Source: RGIG8775 sp045612185
GTDB taxonomy: Bacteria; Bacillota; Clostridia; Oscillospirales; CAG-272
Length of the DNA stretch: 15,803 nucleotides
Assembly: GCA_045612185.1 (NCBI GenBank)
Contig: JAZKYO010000139.1
Span: forward strand, 1-15,803
Reading direction: 5' to 3'
This document shows positions 1 to 6,620 of the stretch, piece by piece. The position numbers were made by a program, and so were the translations under genes. The notes under the pieces were generated by a model. It did not search any database. It was given only the letters and a program-made list of their open reading frames with translations, and had not been told where the DNA came from. Within the stretch, counting starts at the first letter, position 1; the number at the start of each line of letters is the position of its first letter.

Positions 1-55
1 AGAAAAGTTTTTGCGGAGCTTTTTTCAAAAAGCGACCGCCCGCGCCCGCAGGCGC
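1..55. other. Non-coding edge with short hairpin
   Basis: No credible gene is seen here. A short inverted repeat (GCTTTTT/AAAAAGC) near 18-34 sits between GCGG and CCGC at about 14-40, so a weak stem-loop is possible; it could be the terminator of a gene left of the window. The rest is GC-rich simple sequence leading into the hairpin repeat at 56. Confidence 0.3.
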
Positions 56-272
56 TCGGCGTCTTTTCTTTTTGCGCGCTTTTTCTTTTTACGCCTCTTT
101 ATCTAAAAAGAAAAAGCGCAAGAGACAGTAAGTAACTATTATACAACGCATAAAAATTTAGCTGTGCAAAAATCTGTAAATATGTAGAATGTTAGTTTTA
201 CCCCCCTCGTCCTTTTTTCTTTCGGATAAGCAGGCGCGAAAGAAAAAAGGACCAAAAAAGAAAGGCGCCGAA
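56..272. repeat. Two head-to-head copies of a hairpin element (REP/MITE-like)
   Basis: Two inverted copies of one unit face each other: copy A at 56-119 (plus) and copy B at 272-209 (minus). Each contains a perfect 16-bp stem with a 12-nt loop: 76-91/104-119, and 209-224/237-252. Read in the same orientation the loops are CGCCTCTTTATC and CGCCTGCTTATC (10 of 12 identical). The stems differ at 6 of 16 positions, and every difference is matched on the opposite arm. The outer flanks also agree (TCGGCG then CTTT and CTTTTT runs), and inner flanks share GTAA...TAAC...ATT-TAC elements. Together this is a composite palindrome of about 217 bp. It contains no ORF. It could be a repeated extragenic palindrome pair, a MITE, or a structured RNA; the sequence alone does not decide. 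The structure is directly visible; the classification is inferred. Confidence 0.75.
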
Positions 273-280
273 AGGGGATT

Positions 281-356
281 TCGCTCGTTGCGACGAGCGA
301 CAAGGCTTACTCAGCCTTGACTCGAGCCACCTCGCCGGTGGGGGCTCCTCGTGGCT
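281..356. repeat. Cluster of GC-rich stem-loops, non-coding
   Basis: Three stem-loops follow one another: 281-288/293-300 (8 bp, loop TGCG), 301-307/313-319 (7 bp, loop 5 nt), and 324-331/337-347 (GAGCC-ACC paired with GGT-GGCTC, with a 3-nt internal bulge). An alternative pairing of AGCCAC (325-330) with GTGGCT (351-356) competes with the third. No reading frame with a ribosome binding site crosses them. They adjoin the inverted hairpin pair and may belong to the same repetitive or structured element. 357-400 shows nothing further. Confidence 0.55.
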
Positions 357-402
357 GCTGTGCAAACACACCTACAAACTACAATTTGAATACGAAAGAA
401 AA

Positions 403-426
403 GAGCTGATTCATCAGAATCAGCTC
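403..426 (-). terminator. Terminator of the AraC-family gene
   Basis: A 10-bp stem (403-412/417-426) with loop ATCA starts 4 bases after the regulator's stop codon. On the minus strand it is preceded by AAAAAG and followed by TTTTCTTTC, the layout of a rho-independent terminator. Its 5' arm begins GGAGC like four other terminators in this window. Confidence 0.85.
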
Positions 427-430
427 CTTT

Positions 431-1234
431 TTATAGCTTTAATACAGTTTTTCTGTATTCCTCGGGGGTCATTCCCACCTTTTCTTTGAAGGTTTTTGAA
501 AAATACGCGGCGCTTGTGTAGCCCAATTTTTTGGCGATGTCGGAGATTGATATGGGAGTTTTTTCTATAAGCATGTCCTTGGCGCGCTCAATTTTTAAAT
601 GTATAACGTATTCAAGCGGACGCATGTGGGTGTGCGCCTTGAACACTCTGCAAAAATGCCCATCTGAAAGCCCCGCCAGCTCTGCTAATTTTGATAGCTC
701 TACCGTTTCGTGATAATGCTCGGATATGTACTGTACCGCGGCGCTGACGTCGGGAACAGCCGAATAGCTTTTGGGTGCGCTTATTCCTTCACACTCCGAA
801 AGGCAGAGCAAAAGCTCGTATAGCGACACGCTTGCGCGTTTTTGCCGGCCTTCCTGCGCTTTTCCTCTGATTATGCGCTTGTGGTAAAGCTCAAAGTCGC
901 ATCCGCGGCGTATGTCCGCGTCAAATGCAAATCCTGATTTTGCCACCGTGCCGTTGTATGTTATCCACAGCGTGTTCCATTCGCCTTCCAAAGGACCGTA
1001 TTCGTGAGGAGTAAACGGCGGAAGAATGAAAACGTCTCCCTCGCTTACTTCAAACTCGTCCTCTTTTATACGAACAGTACCTTTTCCGCTTAAGGTGTAA
1101 AGAAGCTGATAATCGTTGATGCCCGCGGGGCGGTGTATCAGCCTTTGCGGAAGACTTTTCCCTACCGTAACAACGTAAAGCGGCATATTGCGCTCGGCAT
1201 CGCTGATTTTTCCGTCATACGAGTGTATAAGCAT
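431..1234 (-). CDS. AraC-family transcriptional regulator (cupin + AraC HTH)
   Basis: DNA-binding regulator of 267 aa, probably sensing a sugar and controlling the divergent beta-galactosidase. The N-terminal part (about residues 1-130) fits an AraC-type cupin ligand-binding domain, including a GDVFILPPFTPHEY-like stretch. The C-terminal 105 residues (about 163-267) form the double helix-turn-helix: LSKLAELAGLSDGHFCRVFK, then ISISDIAKKLGYTSAAYFSK and the family-typical GMTPEEYR ending. The start was set at the ATG at 1234 because GGGAGG lies 5 bases upstream; an open extension upstream to 1333 would run through the operator and promoter region and has no ribosome binding site. A near-consensus minus-strand promoter sits at 1315-1343. 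Family assignment is firm; the ligand and the control of lacZ are inferred from the divergent arrangement. Confidence 0.93.
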   Translation of the reverse strand: MLIHSYDGKISDAERNMPLYVVTVGKSLPQRLIHRPAGINDYQLLYTLSGKGTVRIKEDEFEVSEGDVFILPPFTPHEYGPLEGEWNTLWITYNGTVAKSGFAFDADIRRGCDFELYHKRIIRGKAQEGRQKRASVSLYELLLCLSECEGISAPKSYSAVPDVSAAVQYISEHYHETVELSKLAELAGLSDGHFCRVFKAHTHMRPLEYVIHLKIERAKDMLIEKTPISISDIAKKLGYTSAAYFSKTFKEKVGMTPEEYRKTVLKL

Positions 1235-1247
1235 AAAAACCTCCCGA

Positions 1248-1286
1248 ATGTCAAAAAATTGATATGATATATCAAAAAATTCATAT
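1248..1286. promoter_or_regulatory. Candidate AraC-family operator: direct repeat at 21-bp spacing
   Basis: Two 18-bp direct repeats, ATGTCAAAAAATTGATAT (1248-1265) and ATATCAAAAAATTCATAT (1269-1286), match at 16 of 18 positions and are offset by exactly 21 bp, about two helical turns. AraC-type activators commonly bind paired direct half-sites at such spacing, with the proximal site abutting or overlapping the target -35 box. Here the second copy ends at the first base of the predicted lacZ -35 (1286-1291). Both copies also fall in the leader predicted for the regulator's own transcript, so self-repression by roadblock is possible. The repeat is directly seen; its role is inferred. Confidence 0.65.
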
Positions 1287-1313
1287 TTACAAAAGCAAAA
1301 TATATGATACAAT
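1286..1313 (+). promoter_or_regulatory. Predicted lacZ promoter
   Basis: -35 TTTACA (1286-1291), 16-bp spacer, -10 TACAAT (1308-1313), each 5 of 6 matches to consensus. An alternative is TTCATA (1280-1285) with TATGAT (1303-1308) at 17 bp. Both are weaker than the opposing regulator promoter, which fits an activator-dependent promoter. Confidence 0.55.
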
Positions 1314-1314
1314 A

Positions 1315-1343
1315 AGTATAACAACTCTTGCACGATTTGTCAA
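1315..1343 (-). promoter_or_regulatory. Predicted promoter of the AraC-family gene
   Basis: On the minus strand: -35 TTGACA (1338-1343), 17-bp spacer, -10 TATACT (1315-1320). The start point would be near 1308, inside the -10 box of the lacZ promoter, so polymerase should not be able to occupy both promoters at once. Confidence 0.75.
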
Positions 1344-1363
1344 TAAGACCATAGGAGGTTTGT

Positions 1364-4318
1364 ATGAAAAAATATGAAAATCCCGCTCTTGTGGGAGAAA
1401 ACAGATGTAAACAGCGCGCATACTATATTCCTTGCGCCACCGCTGATGAGGCTTTTACCCGAACGTCAAGCAGATATACCCTGCTTAACGGAAAATGGGA
1501 GTTCGGCTTCTTTAAGAATCCGTACGAAATCGACGAAAACGAGCTTAATGACACTATTGATGTGCCATCGTGCTGGCAGTCTTTAGGGTACGATCAGCTC
1601 CAGTATGCGAACGTAAACTATCCCTTTAACTTCAATCCCCCCCACGTGCCCGCTGAAAATCCCGTAGGCGTGTACCGCCGTTCTTTCGAGGCGAAAACAG
1701 GCGAGCGCACCTACATTGTTTTTGAAGGCGTAAGCTCCTATTTTGAGCTTAAAGTAAACGGCGAGTACGTTGGTATGTCCAAGGGCTCTCACCTTCAGTC
1801 GGAGTTTGATATTACGGATTTTGTGATTGACGGTGAAAATGAGCTTGTCGTTAGTGTTTACAAGTGGTGCGACGGCTCCTATCTTGAGGACCAGGACTTT
1901 TTGCGCTTCAGCGGAATTTTCCGTGACGTTTACCTTCTCAGCCGTCCTATGGAGCATATCACCGATTTCTACATACATACCCATAAAAGCGGAAGCGTGT
2001 GGGTTGATACCGAGTATACCGACGGCAGACTTCCCACCAAGATGACAATTTACGATCCCGACGGAAACGCGGTTGACGGCATGACTGTTCACGAGCCCAA
2101 GCTTTGGAGCGCCGAGACCCCCACTCTTTATACTCTCCTTATCGAGTGCAACGGCGAGTGGATTGCAAAGCGTTTCGGCTTCTGCTTTGTCGAGATATCC
2201 GACGGAGTGCTCAAAGTAAACGGCAAGCCCATAAAGCTTAAAGGCGTAAACCGCCACGATTCGCACCCCGAAAAGGGTTACGCTGTATCGGGCGAGGATA
2301 TGCTTAACGACCTTTTGCTTATGAAGAAGTTCAACATCAACTGCGTAAGAACCTCGCATTATCCCAATCACCCCATGTTTATGGAGATGTGCGACGCGCT
2401 TGGCTTCTACGTAATCGACGAGTGCGACCTTGAAACCCACGGAACAGAGCCTGCGCTCGGCGGCAGAAGCAAAGAAGCTTGCGACGTGCTTTCGGGCAAT
2501 CCCGCTTGGCAAGCTGCCTACGTTGACAGAATGGTAAGAACGCTTGAGAGAGATAAAAACAGCCCCTCAGTGCTTTTCTGGTCGCTTGGAAACGAGTCGG
2601 AGTGGGGCGAAAACCACGTTGCCATGTCGGCTTACGTTAGAGCGCGTGACCCTCATCACCCCGTACACTATGAGCGCGTTGTAAGCTATGCGAAGGGTTA
2701 TATGCCCGAGGAGGAATATCCCGCACACCCGCTTACCGATATTATAAGCCGTATGTATCCGCCCGTTGATGCGCTTATTGCTCAGGGCGAGTTTACAAAA
2801 GAGAGCCGCCCCTACTTTATGTGTGAGTACGCCCACGCAATGGGTCTTGGCCCCGGCTCGCTTGAGGAATATTGGGAAACTATTTATAAATATCCCCGTC
2901 TTTGCGGCGGATGCGTTTGGGAGTGGTGCGACCATTCCGCCAAGGTAAACGGAAATTATCTTTACGGCGGAGATTTTGGCGAATTTCCCCACGACGGCAA
3001 TTTCTGTATGGACGGACTTGTTTATCCCGACAGAACACCCCACACAGGACTCAAGGCTCTCGGACAGGTAATGCGCCCCGTAAGAATCAAGGCGCTTGAC
3101 CTCGCAAACGGCAAAATTATTCTTAAAAACCACCTTGACTTTGTCTCCACGGCGGGATTTGATTTCGTTTGGAAAGTGGTTTGCGGAGACAAGGTGCTTG
3201 CTGACGGTGTGTTTAATTGCGACGTTTCCGCGCAGGCAGAGGGTGAGATAACTTTGGATTACAGCCTTCCCGAAAGCGCGGAATACAAGTGCTACCTTGA
3301 GGTTGAAACACGCGAGAAAACCGCCAAACCTTGGTGTGAGGCAGGCTTTGTTTACGGCTTTGAACAGATGGAGCTTCCCGTTGAGGTCGCAAAGATTACC
3401 GCCCCCAAGATTGCCGAGACGGTAAGCGTAAGTGAATATAAGGGCAAATATATGGTTAAGTGCGGTAAGACAGAGTACGTGTTCTCTCGCACAAGTGGAC
3501 TTCTTGAAGAACTTATAAAGGACGGCAAGAATTATCTTAAACAGCCCGCGGACCTTACGATTTGGCGCGCGACTATTGATAATGACCGCAACCGCCGCCC
3601 GGAATGGGAGAGAGCTCATCTACACCACGCACAGCTTAACGTTTACAGCTGTGAGTCGGAGGTAAGCGAGAATGAGGCGATCATAAAGGTTGTAGGAAAT
3701 ATTGGTGCGCCCTCACGAATTCCTTTGTACGATCTTAATATAGTATACAAGGTGAACGCGAATGGACTGGACGTAAGCGTAGACAGTAAGTCCGCACGCA
3801 AAGAGGTAGACGGTCACGCTCTTTGGGAGCCCGGTATGCCCGGACAGAACAAGGCTATCTATCTTCCACGGTTCGGCTTCAGATACGTTCTTGAGCGCGG
3901 GTTTGAGGACCTTAGCTATTTCGGAAAAGGTCCGTACGAGTCTTACGTAGACCTTAATTCCCACACCAAATACGGACTTTACCATACCGACGTTACCTCG
4001 CAGTACGAGCCCTATATCCGTCCTCAGGAATGCGGAAACCACTACGGCGTAACCGAGGTGGAGCTTGCTTGCAAGTGCGGCGCAAAGGTGAGAGTGGAGG
4101 CTGATAAGGCAATTGAATTTTCGGCTCTTCATTACTCCATAGAGCAGCTTGATAAGGTACAGCACCGTCATGAGCTTAAGGAAGAGGACGCTACACATCT
4201 TATCGTCAACTATAAGGTAGGCGGAATAGGCTCTAACAGCTGTGGACCTCAGCCCCTGCCCAAGGACAGATTTGAGGATAAAAAGTTCAATTTCTCTTAC
4301 AGAATATCTCTTGACTGA
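1364..4318 (+). CDS. lacZ: Beta-galactosidase, glycoside hydrolase family 2 (LacZ type)
   Basis: Hydrolyses terminal beta-galactosides such as lactose; no signal peptide is seen, so it should act in the cytoplasm. At 984 aa it has the five-domain LacZ plan: N-terminal jelly-roll sugar-binding domain (about 40-190), immunoglobulin-like domain (about 195-260), TIM barrel (about 265-560), a second Ig-like domain, and a C-terminal beta-galactosidase small-chain domain (about 690-984). The acid/base is Glu411 in SLGNESEWG and the nucleophile Glu488 in MCEYAHAMG; the substrate-site stretches GVNRHDSHP, VRTSHYPNHP and DECDLETHG are intact. The start is fixed by AGGAGG (1353-1358), 5 bases before the ATG. 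It diverges from an AraC-type regulator, shares its downstream terminator with manA, and has no transporter gene beside it in the window. Galactosidase assignment is firm; the natural substrate could be a plant or host galactoside rather than lactose. Confidence 0.95.
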   Translation: MKKYENPALVGENRCKQRAYYIPCATADEAFTRTSSRYTLLNGKWEFGFFKNPYEIDENELNDTIDVPSCWQSLGYDQLQYANVNYPFNFNPPHVPAENPVGVYRRSFEAKTGERTYIVFEGVSSYFELKVNGEYVGMSKGSHLQSEFDITDFVIDGENELVVSVYKWCDGSYLEDQDFLRFSGIFRDVYLLSRPMEHITDFYIHTHKSGSVWVDTEYTDGRLPTKMTIYDPDGNAVDGMTVHEPKLWSAETPTLYTLLIECNGEWIAKRFGFCFVEISDGVLKVNGKPIKLKGVNRHDSHPEKGYAVSGEDMLNDLLLMKKFNINCVRTSHYPNHPMFMEMCDALGFYVIDECDLETHGTEPALGGRSKEACDVLSGNPAWQAAYVDRMVRTLERDKNSPSVLFWSLGNESEWGENHVAMSAYVRARDPHHPVHYERVVSYAKGYMPEEEYPAHPLTDIISRMYPPVDALIAQGEFTKESRPYFMCEYAHAMGLGPGSLEEYWETIYKYPRLCGGCVWEWCDHSAKVNGNYLYGGDFGEFPHDGNFCMDGLVYPDRTPHTGLKALGQVMRPVRIKALDLANGKIILKNHLDFVSTAGFDFVWKVVCGDKVLADGVFNCDVSAQAEGEITLDYSLPESAEYKCYLEVETREKTAKPWCEAGFVYGFEQMELPVEVAKITAPKIAETVSVSEYKGKYMVKCGKTEYVFSRTSGLLEELIKDGKNYLKQPADLTIWRATIDNDRNRRPEWERAHLHHAQLNVYSCESEVSENEAIIKVVGNIGAPSRIPLYDLNIVYKVNANGLDVSVDSKSARKEVDGHALWEPGMPGQNKAIYLPRFGFRYVLERGFEDLSYFGKGPYESYVDLNSHTKYGLYHTDVTSQYEPYIRPQECGNHYGVTEVELACKCGAKVRVEADKAIEFSALHYSIEQLDKVQHRHELKEEDATHLIVNYKVGGIGSNSCGPQPLPKDRFEDKKFNFSYRISLD

Positions 4319-4323
4319 AAAAA

Positions 4324-4348
4324 GGAGCTGAGTCATTGACTCAGCTCC
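4324..4348. terminator. Bidirectional terminator shared by lacZ and manA
   Basis: Perfect inverted repeat GGAGCTGAGTC-ATT-GACTCAGCTCC (11-bp stem, 3-nt loop). On the plus strand it is followed by TTTGTCTGTTTT; on the minus strand by TTTTTT, which includes the last base of the lacZ stop codon. It lies between two convergent genes and can serve both. Confidence 0.9.
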
Positions 4349-4359
4349 TTTGTCTGTTT

Positions 4360-5283
4360 TTATGCTCTTGAAATCAAAACGGTGGTCTTGCCGCAAACCT
4401 TGTATTCACCAAGCCCTGCGGGAAGAAAATAACTGTCTCCCTTTGTAAAAGGATAGCTGTTGCCACCGCAAACTATTTCACCGCTGCCATCAACGCAGAG
4501 CAGGGAATGAAAGACCTCTTGCGCGCAAAGACACTCCTCTGTGTCAATTACTAATCGGTTTACGTTGAAATACTCGCACGAGGCAAGACAGTCGCCTACG
4601 CCGATTTTGTCGGGGGTAGAGAAACGTATGCCGTCAACCTCGGAATCGCTAAAGGGTCTTATAACCTTAAGCGCTTTTTCTGTGTGAAGCTCACGCAGTT
4701 TTCCCGCGCTGTCTCTCCTATCGTAGTCGTAGACACGGTAGGTAAGGTCTGAGTTTTGCTGAATTTCGGCTATAAGGCATCCGCTTCCTATGGCGTGCAG
4801 CATGCCCGACGGAATGAAAAAGCAATCGCCTTTTTTTACCTTGATTCTCTTGACCTGTTCTTCTATACGTTCTGGGTCAAATTTACTAATCCCGTCCCTC
4901 ATGCCGTAGATTATCTCCGCCCCCTCTTTGGCGTCAGCAATATACCACATTTCGGTTTTTCCAACGTCGTTCTCAATCTCCGCGGCAAATTTGTCGTCGG
5001 GGTGTACTTGTAAGGAAAGCTTGTCCTCGGCATCAATAAATTTTATAAGTAAGGGGAATTTCCCGGCGTTTACCGCATCGGGATTGTCTCCAAAATAGTC
5101 AAAAAGAGTTTTGCCCGCGTATTCTCCGTTAAGAATAGTGTTTACCGTGTCGTTTCTCACACTAAGCTCCCATGTCTCGGAAAGCTTTTCAAAATCGCAA
5201 GGCTTGCCCCATTCGTTTTTTAATGTACTACCGCCCCAAAGCGCAGTTTTGGGAACATATTTTAGCTTTAAGGGATATTTCAT
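4360..5283 (-). CDS. manA: Mannose-6-phosphate isomerase, class I
   Basis: Zinc enzyme interconverting mannose 6-phosphate and fructose 6-phosphate, linking mannose use and GDP-mannose/glycan precursors to glycolysis. The 307-aa length fits the short Firmicute type I form. The metal-site residues are visible: Gln92 and His94 in LQVHPDD, Glu111 in GKTEMWYI and His163 in IPSGMLHAIG; the active-site arginine motif is LTYRVYDYDR (Arg183). The C-terminal cupin half ends normally. The start is the ATG at 5283 with GGAGG 4 bases upstream. It lies 37 bp behind the Gfo/Idh/MocA oxidoreductase gene on the same strand, but a terminator-like hairpin stands in the gap. No separate promoter was found, so it is probably transcribed by read-through from upstream. 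Confidence 0.94.
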   Translation of the reverse strand: MKYPLKLKYVPKTALWGGSTLKNEWGKPCDFEKLSETWELSVRNDTVNTILNGEYAGKTLFDYFGDNPDAVNAGKFPLLIKFIDAEDKLSLQVHPDDKFAAEIENDVGKTEMWYIADAKEGAEIIYGMRDGISKFDPERIEEQVKRIKVKKGDCFFIPSGMLHAIGSGCLIAEIQQNSDLTYRVYDYDRRDSAGKLRELHTEKALKVIRPFSDSEVDGIRFSTPDKIGVGDCLASCEYFNVNRLVIDTEECLCAQEVFHSLLCVDGSGEIVCGGNSYPFTKGDSYFLPAGLGEYKVCGKTTVLISRA

Positions 5284-5295
5284 AATTCCTCCAAA

Positions 5296-5315
5296 AAGGG
5301 GGCTGATGCCCCCTT
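5296..5315 (-). terminator. Intercistronic hairpin ahead of manA (terminator/attenuator-like)
   Basis: A GC stem 5298-5303/5308-5313 (GGGGGC/GCCCCC) with a 4-nt loop, extendable by two A-T pairs, is followed on the minus strand by TTTTT and then directly by the manA GGAGG. It has the form of an intrinsic terminator after the oxidoreductase gene. Since the manA ribosome binding site adjoins it, it could instead be an mRNA end or processing structure that lowers manA expression. Confidence 0.6.
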
Positions 5316-5320
5316 ACGTA

Positions 5321-6382
5321 TTAATACTGTGTATCGTCAAATTCGATGGGCGCGCCAACTCTGTCGGACTCAAACGCCGCTTCCATAACCTTCATGACAC
5401 GCATAAGCTGCTTGTGCGTAACTATCTGAGGCTCGATGCCGTCAATAGCCTTAACAAAGTTGCGATAGAAGTCGTGAACGTCGGATGCAGGGGGGGCTAT
5501 ATCGTAGTTTACGGTAGTCTTTTCGTCTCTGGGCGCCATGGTCTTTGTAAGTCCGGCGGCTGTAACTACGGGTTTAACGTCGTTTTCTTCCCAAGTCTTG
5601 CAAAGAACTACGTGCGCGGGGCTCTTCCAGCTCTGTATAAGCGCTGTTCCGTCCATACCGGCCATAAGGAATCTGGGGAGAGAGATAAAGTTTCTCGTGC
5701 AAACCTCAATATGTCCTACAAGTCCGCGCTCAAAGAAAATATCAAGCTTGAAGCCGTCGTCTACCTCGTCGTTGGTAAGGTGGTCGCAACGGCAGTATAT
5801 TTTAGTGATTTTCTGATCGTAAACGATGCAGAGCATCTGGTCGATAAGGTGAACGCCCCAGTCAAGAATCATTCCGCCGCCGTGCTCCTTTTGACCTCTC
5901 CAGTCACCGGGAATTCCACGGGAGCCGTGATAACGGGACTCAATGGTAAACACCTCGCCAAGCTGCTTGGTGGCGTAGATGTCCTTCATCAGAAGATAGT
6001 CAACGTCCCAACGTCTGTTCTGATGAGTTGTGAAAAGACGGTTGTATTTGTGAGAAGCGTCTATAATTTCCTGAAGGTCGGTGGAGGAAAGCGTAACGGG
6101 CTTTTCCGAAATAACGTGCTTACCTCTTGACATAGCCTCGATTGCGAGAGGCTTATGAAGCTCATTGGGAGTAGCGATAACCACAAAATCAACACGCTCG
6201 TCCGCAAGTACCTCCTCGAAGGATGAATAAGCGTGAATTCCTTTTTCTTCAGCGAGAGCGCAACGCTCGGGCTTGATATCGTAGATACCAAGGAGATTTA
6301 CAACGTCGTTATCTTTGATAAAGCGAGTGTGCCAGCCGCCCATTCCGCCGTAACCGATAACTACAACATTTTTCTTAGACAT
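5321..6382 (-). CDS. Gfo/Idh/MocA-family NAD(P)-dependent oxidoreductase
   Basis: Predicted cytoplasmic dehydrogenase of 353 aa acting on a sugar, inositol or related polyol; the exact substrate cannot be read from sequence. The N-terminal Rossmann fold carries GYGGMG (residues 10-15). The family EKP motif is present (Glu93-Lys94-Pro95, Lys94 being the usual catalytic lysine), as is the second active-site segment DWGVHLID with Asp174 and His178. Length is normal for the family. The ATG start at 6382 has GAGG 8 bases upstream, and a predicted promoter lies at 6418-6446. It is first in a two-gene minus-strand unit with manA, which suggests hexose metabolism, but that is context only. Confidence 0.9.
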   Translation of the reverse strand: MSKKNVVVIGYGGMGGWHTRFIKDNDVVNLLGIYDIKPERCALAEEKGIHAYSSFEEVLADERVDFVVIATPNELHKPLAIEAMSRGKHVISEKPVTLSSTDLQEIIDASHKYNRLFTTHQNRRWDVDYLLMKDIYATKQLGEVFTIESRYHGSRGIPGDWRGQKEHGGGMILDWGVHLIDQMLCIVYDQKITKIYCRCDHLTNDEVDDGFKLDIFFERGLVGHIEVCTRNFISLPRFLMAGMDGTALIQSWKSPAHVVLCKTWEENDVKPVVTAAGLTKTMAPRDEKTTVNYDIAPPASDVHDFYRNFVKAIDGIEPQIVTHKQLMRVMKVMEAAFESDRVGAPIEFDDTQY

Positions 6383-6417
6383 AATAATAACCTCACTTAA
6401 AGTGCTTTTATGACATA

Positions 6418-6446
6418 ATTATAAAATACTTATCGTTTTAAAACAA
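6418..6446 (-). promoter_or_regulatory. Predicted promoter of the oxidoreductase-manA unit
   Basis: On the minus strand: -35 TTGTTT (6441-6446), 17-bp spacer, perfect -10 TATAAT (6418-6423), about 35 bases ahead of the start codon. The -35 matches only in part (TTG retained). Confidence 0.5.
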
Positions 6447-6549
6447 GTCATAAAAGGGCGTAATCAAGACAAATATTGCTATATTTTTGATAAATCAAGG
6501 GCTGTTATCGGACAAAAAATAAAAAACGCAGAGTTGAATAATTAAATTG

Positions 6550-6578
6550 TTGACATGAAGGAAAAAATTTGTTATAAT
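6550..6578 (+). promoter_or_regulatory. Consensus promoter of lepA
   Basis: TTGACA (6550-6555), 17-bp spacer, TATAAT (6573-6578): a perfect sigma-A consensus. The leader to the lepA start is about 36 bases. The remainder of the 6383-6620 gap, about 6447-6549, is AT-rich and shows nothing else. Confidence 0.85.
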
Positions 6579-6620
6579 AATGTATTATAAAGAATTTTAT
6601 CTTTTTGGGTGAGGAAATCA

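Noticed and set aside
76..252. CRISPR array or phage attachment site
   Set aside because: There are only two units, in opposite orientation, with no regular spacers; the geometry is that of paired hairpins.
1235..1333. N-terminal extension of the AraC-family protein by 33 residues
   Set aside because: It would cover the operator repeat and lacZ promoter, has no ribosome binding site, and the extension (rich in Phe, Tyr and Ile) looks like translated AT-rich spacer. The ATG at 1234 has GGGAGG at proper distance.
1583..2512. Long minus-strand ORFs inside lacZ (also 2567-3619 and 3713-4396)
   Set aside because: They are opposite-strand shadows of a fully motif-supported GH2 gene and show no recognisable domains or start signals.
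5111..6130. 339-codon plus-strand ORF opposite manA and the oxidoreductase
   Set aside because: It overlaps two well-supported genes on the other strand, spans their intergenic hairpin, and has no family resemblance.
6609..6620. GTG start of lepA four codons upstream
   Set aside because: The GTG would use bases that form the Shine-Dalgarno site for the ATG at 6621, and LepA proteins normally begin close to the IRNFSIIAHIDHGKST segment as with the ATG.
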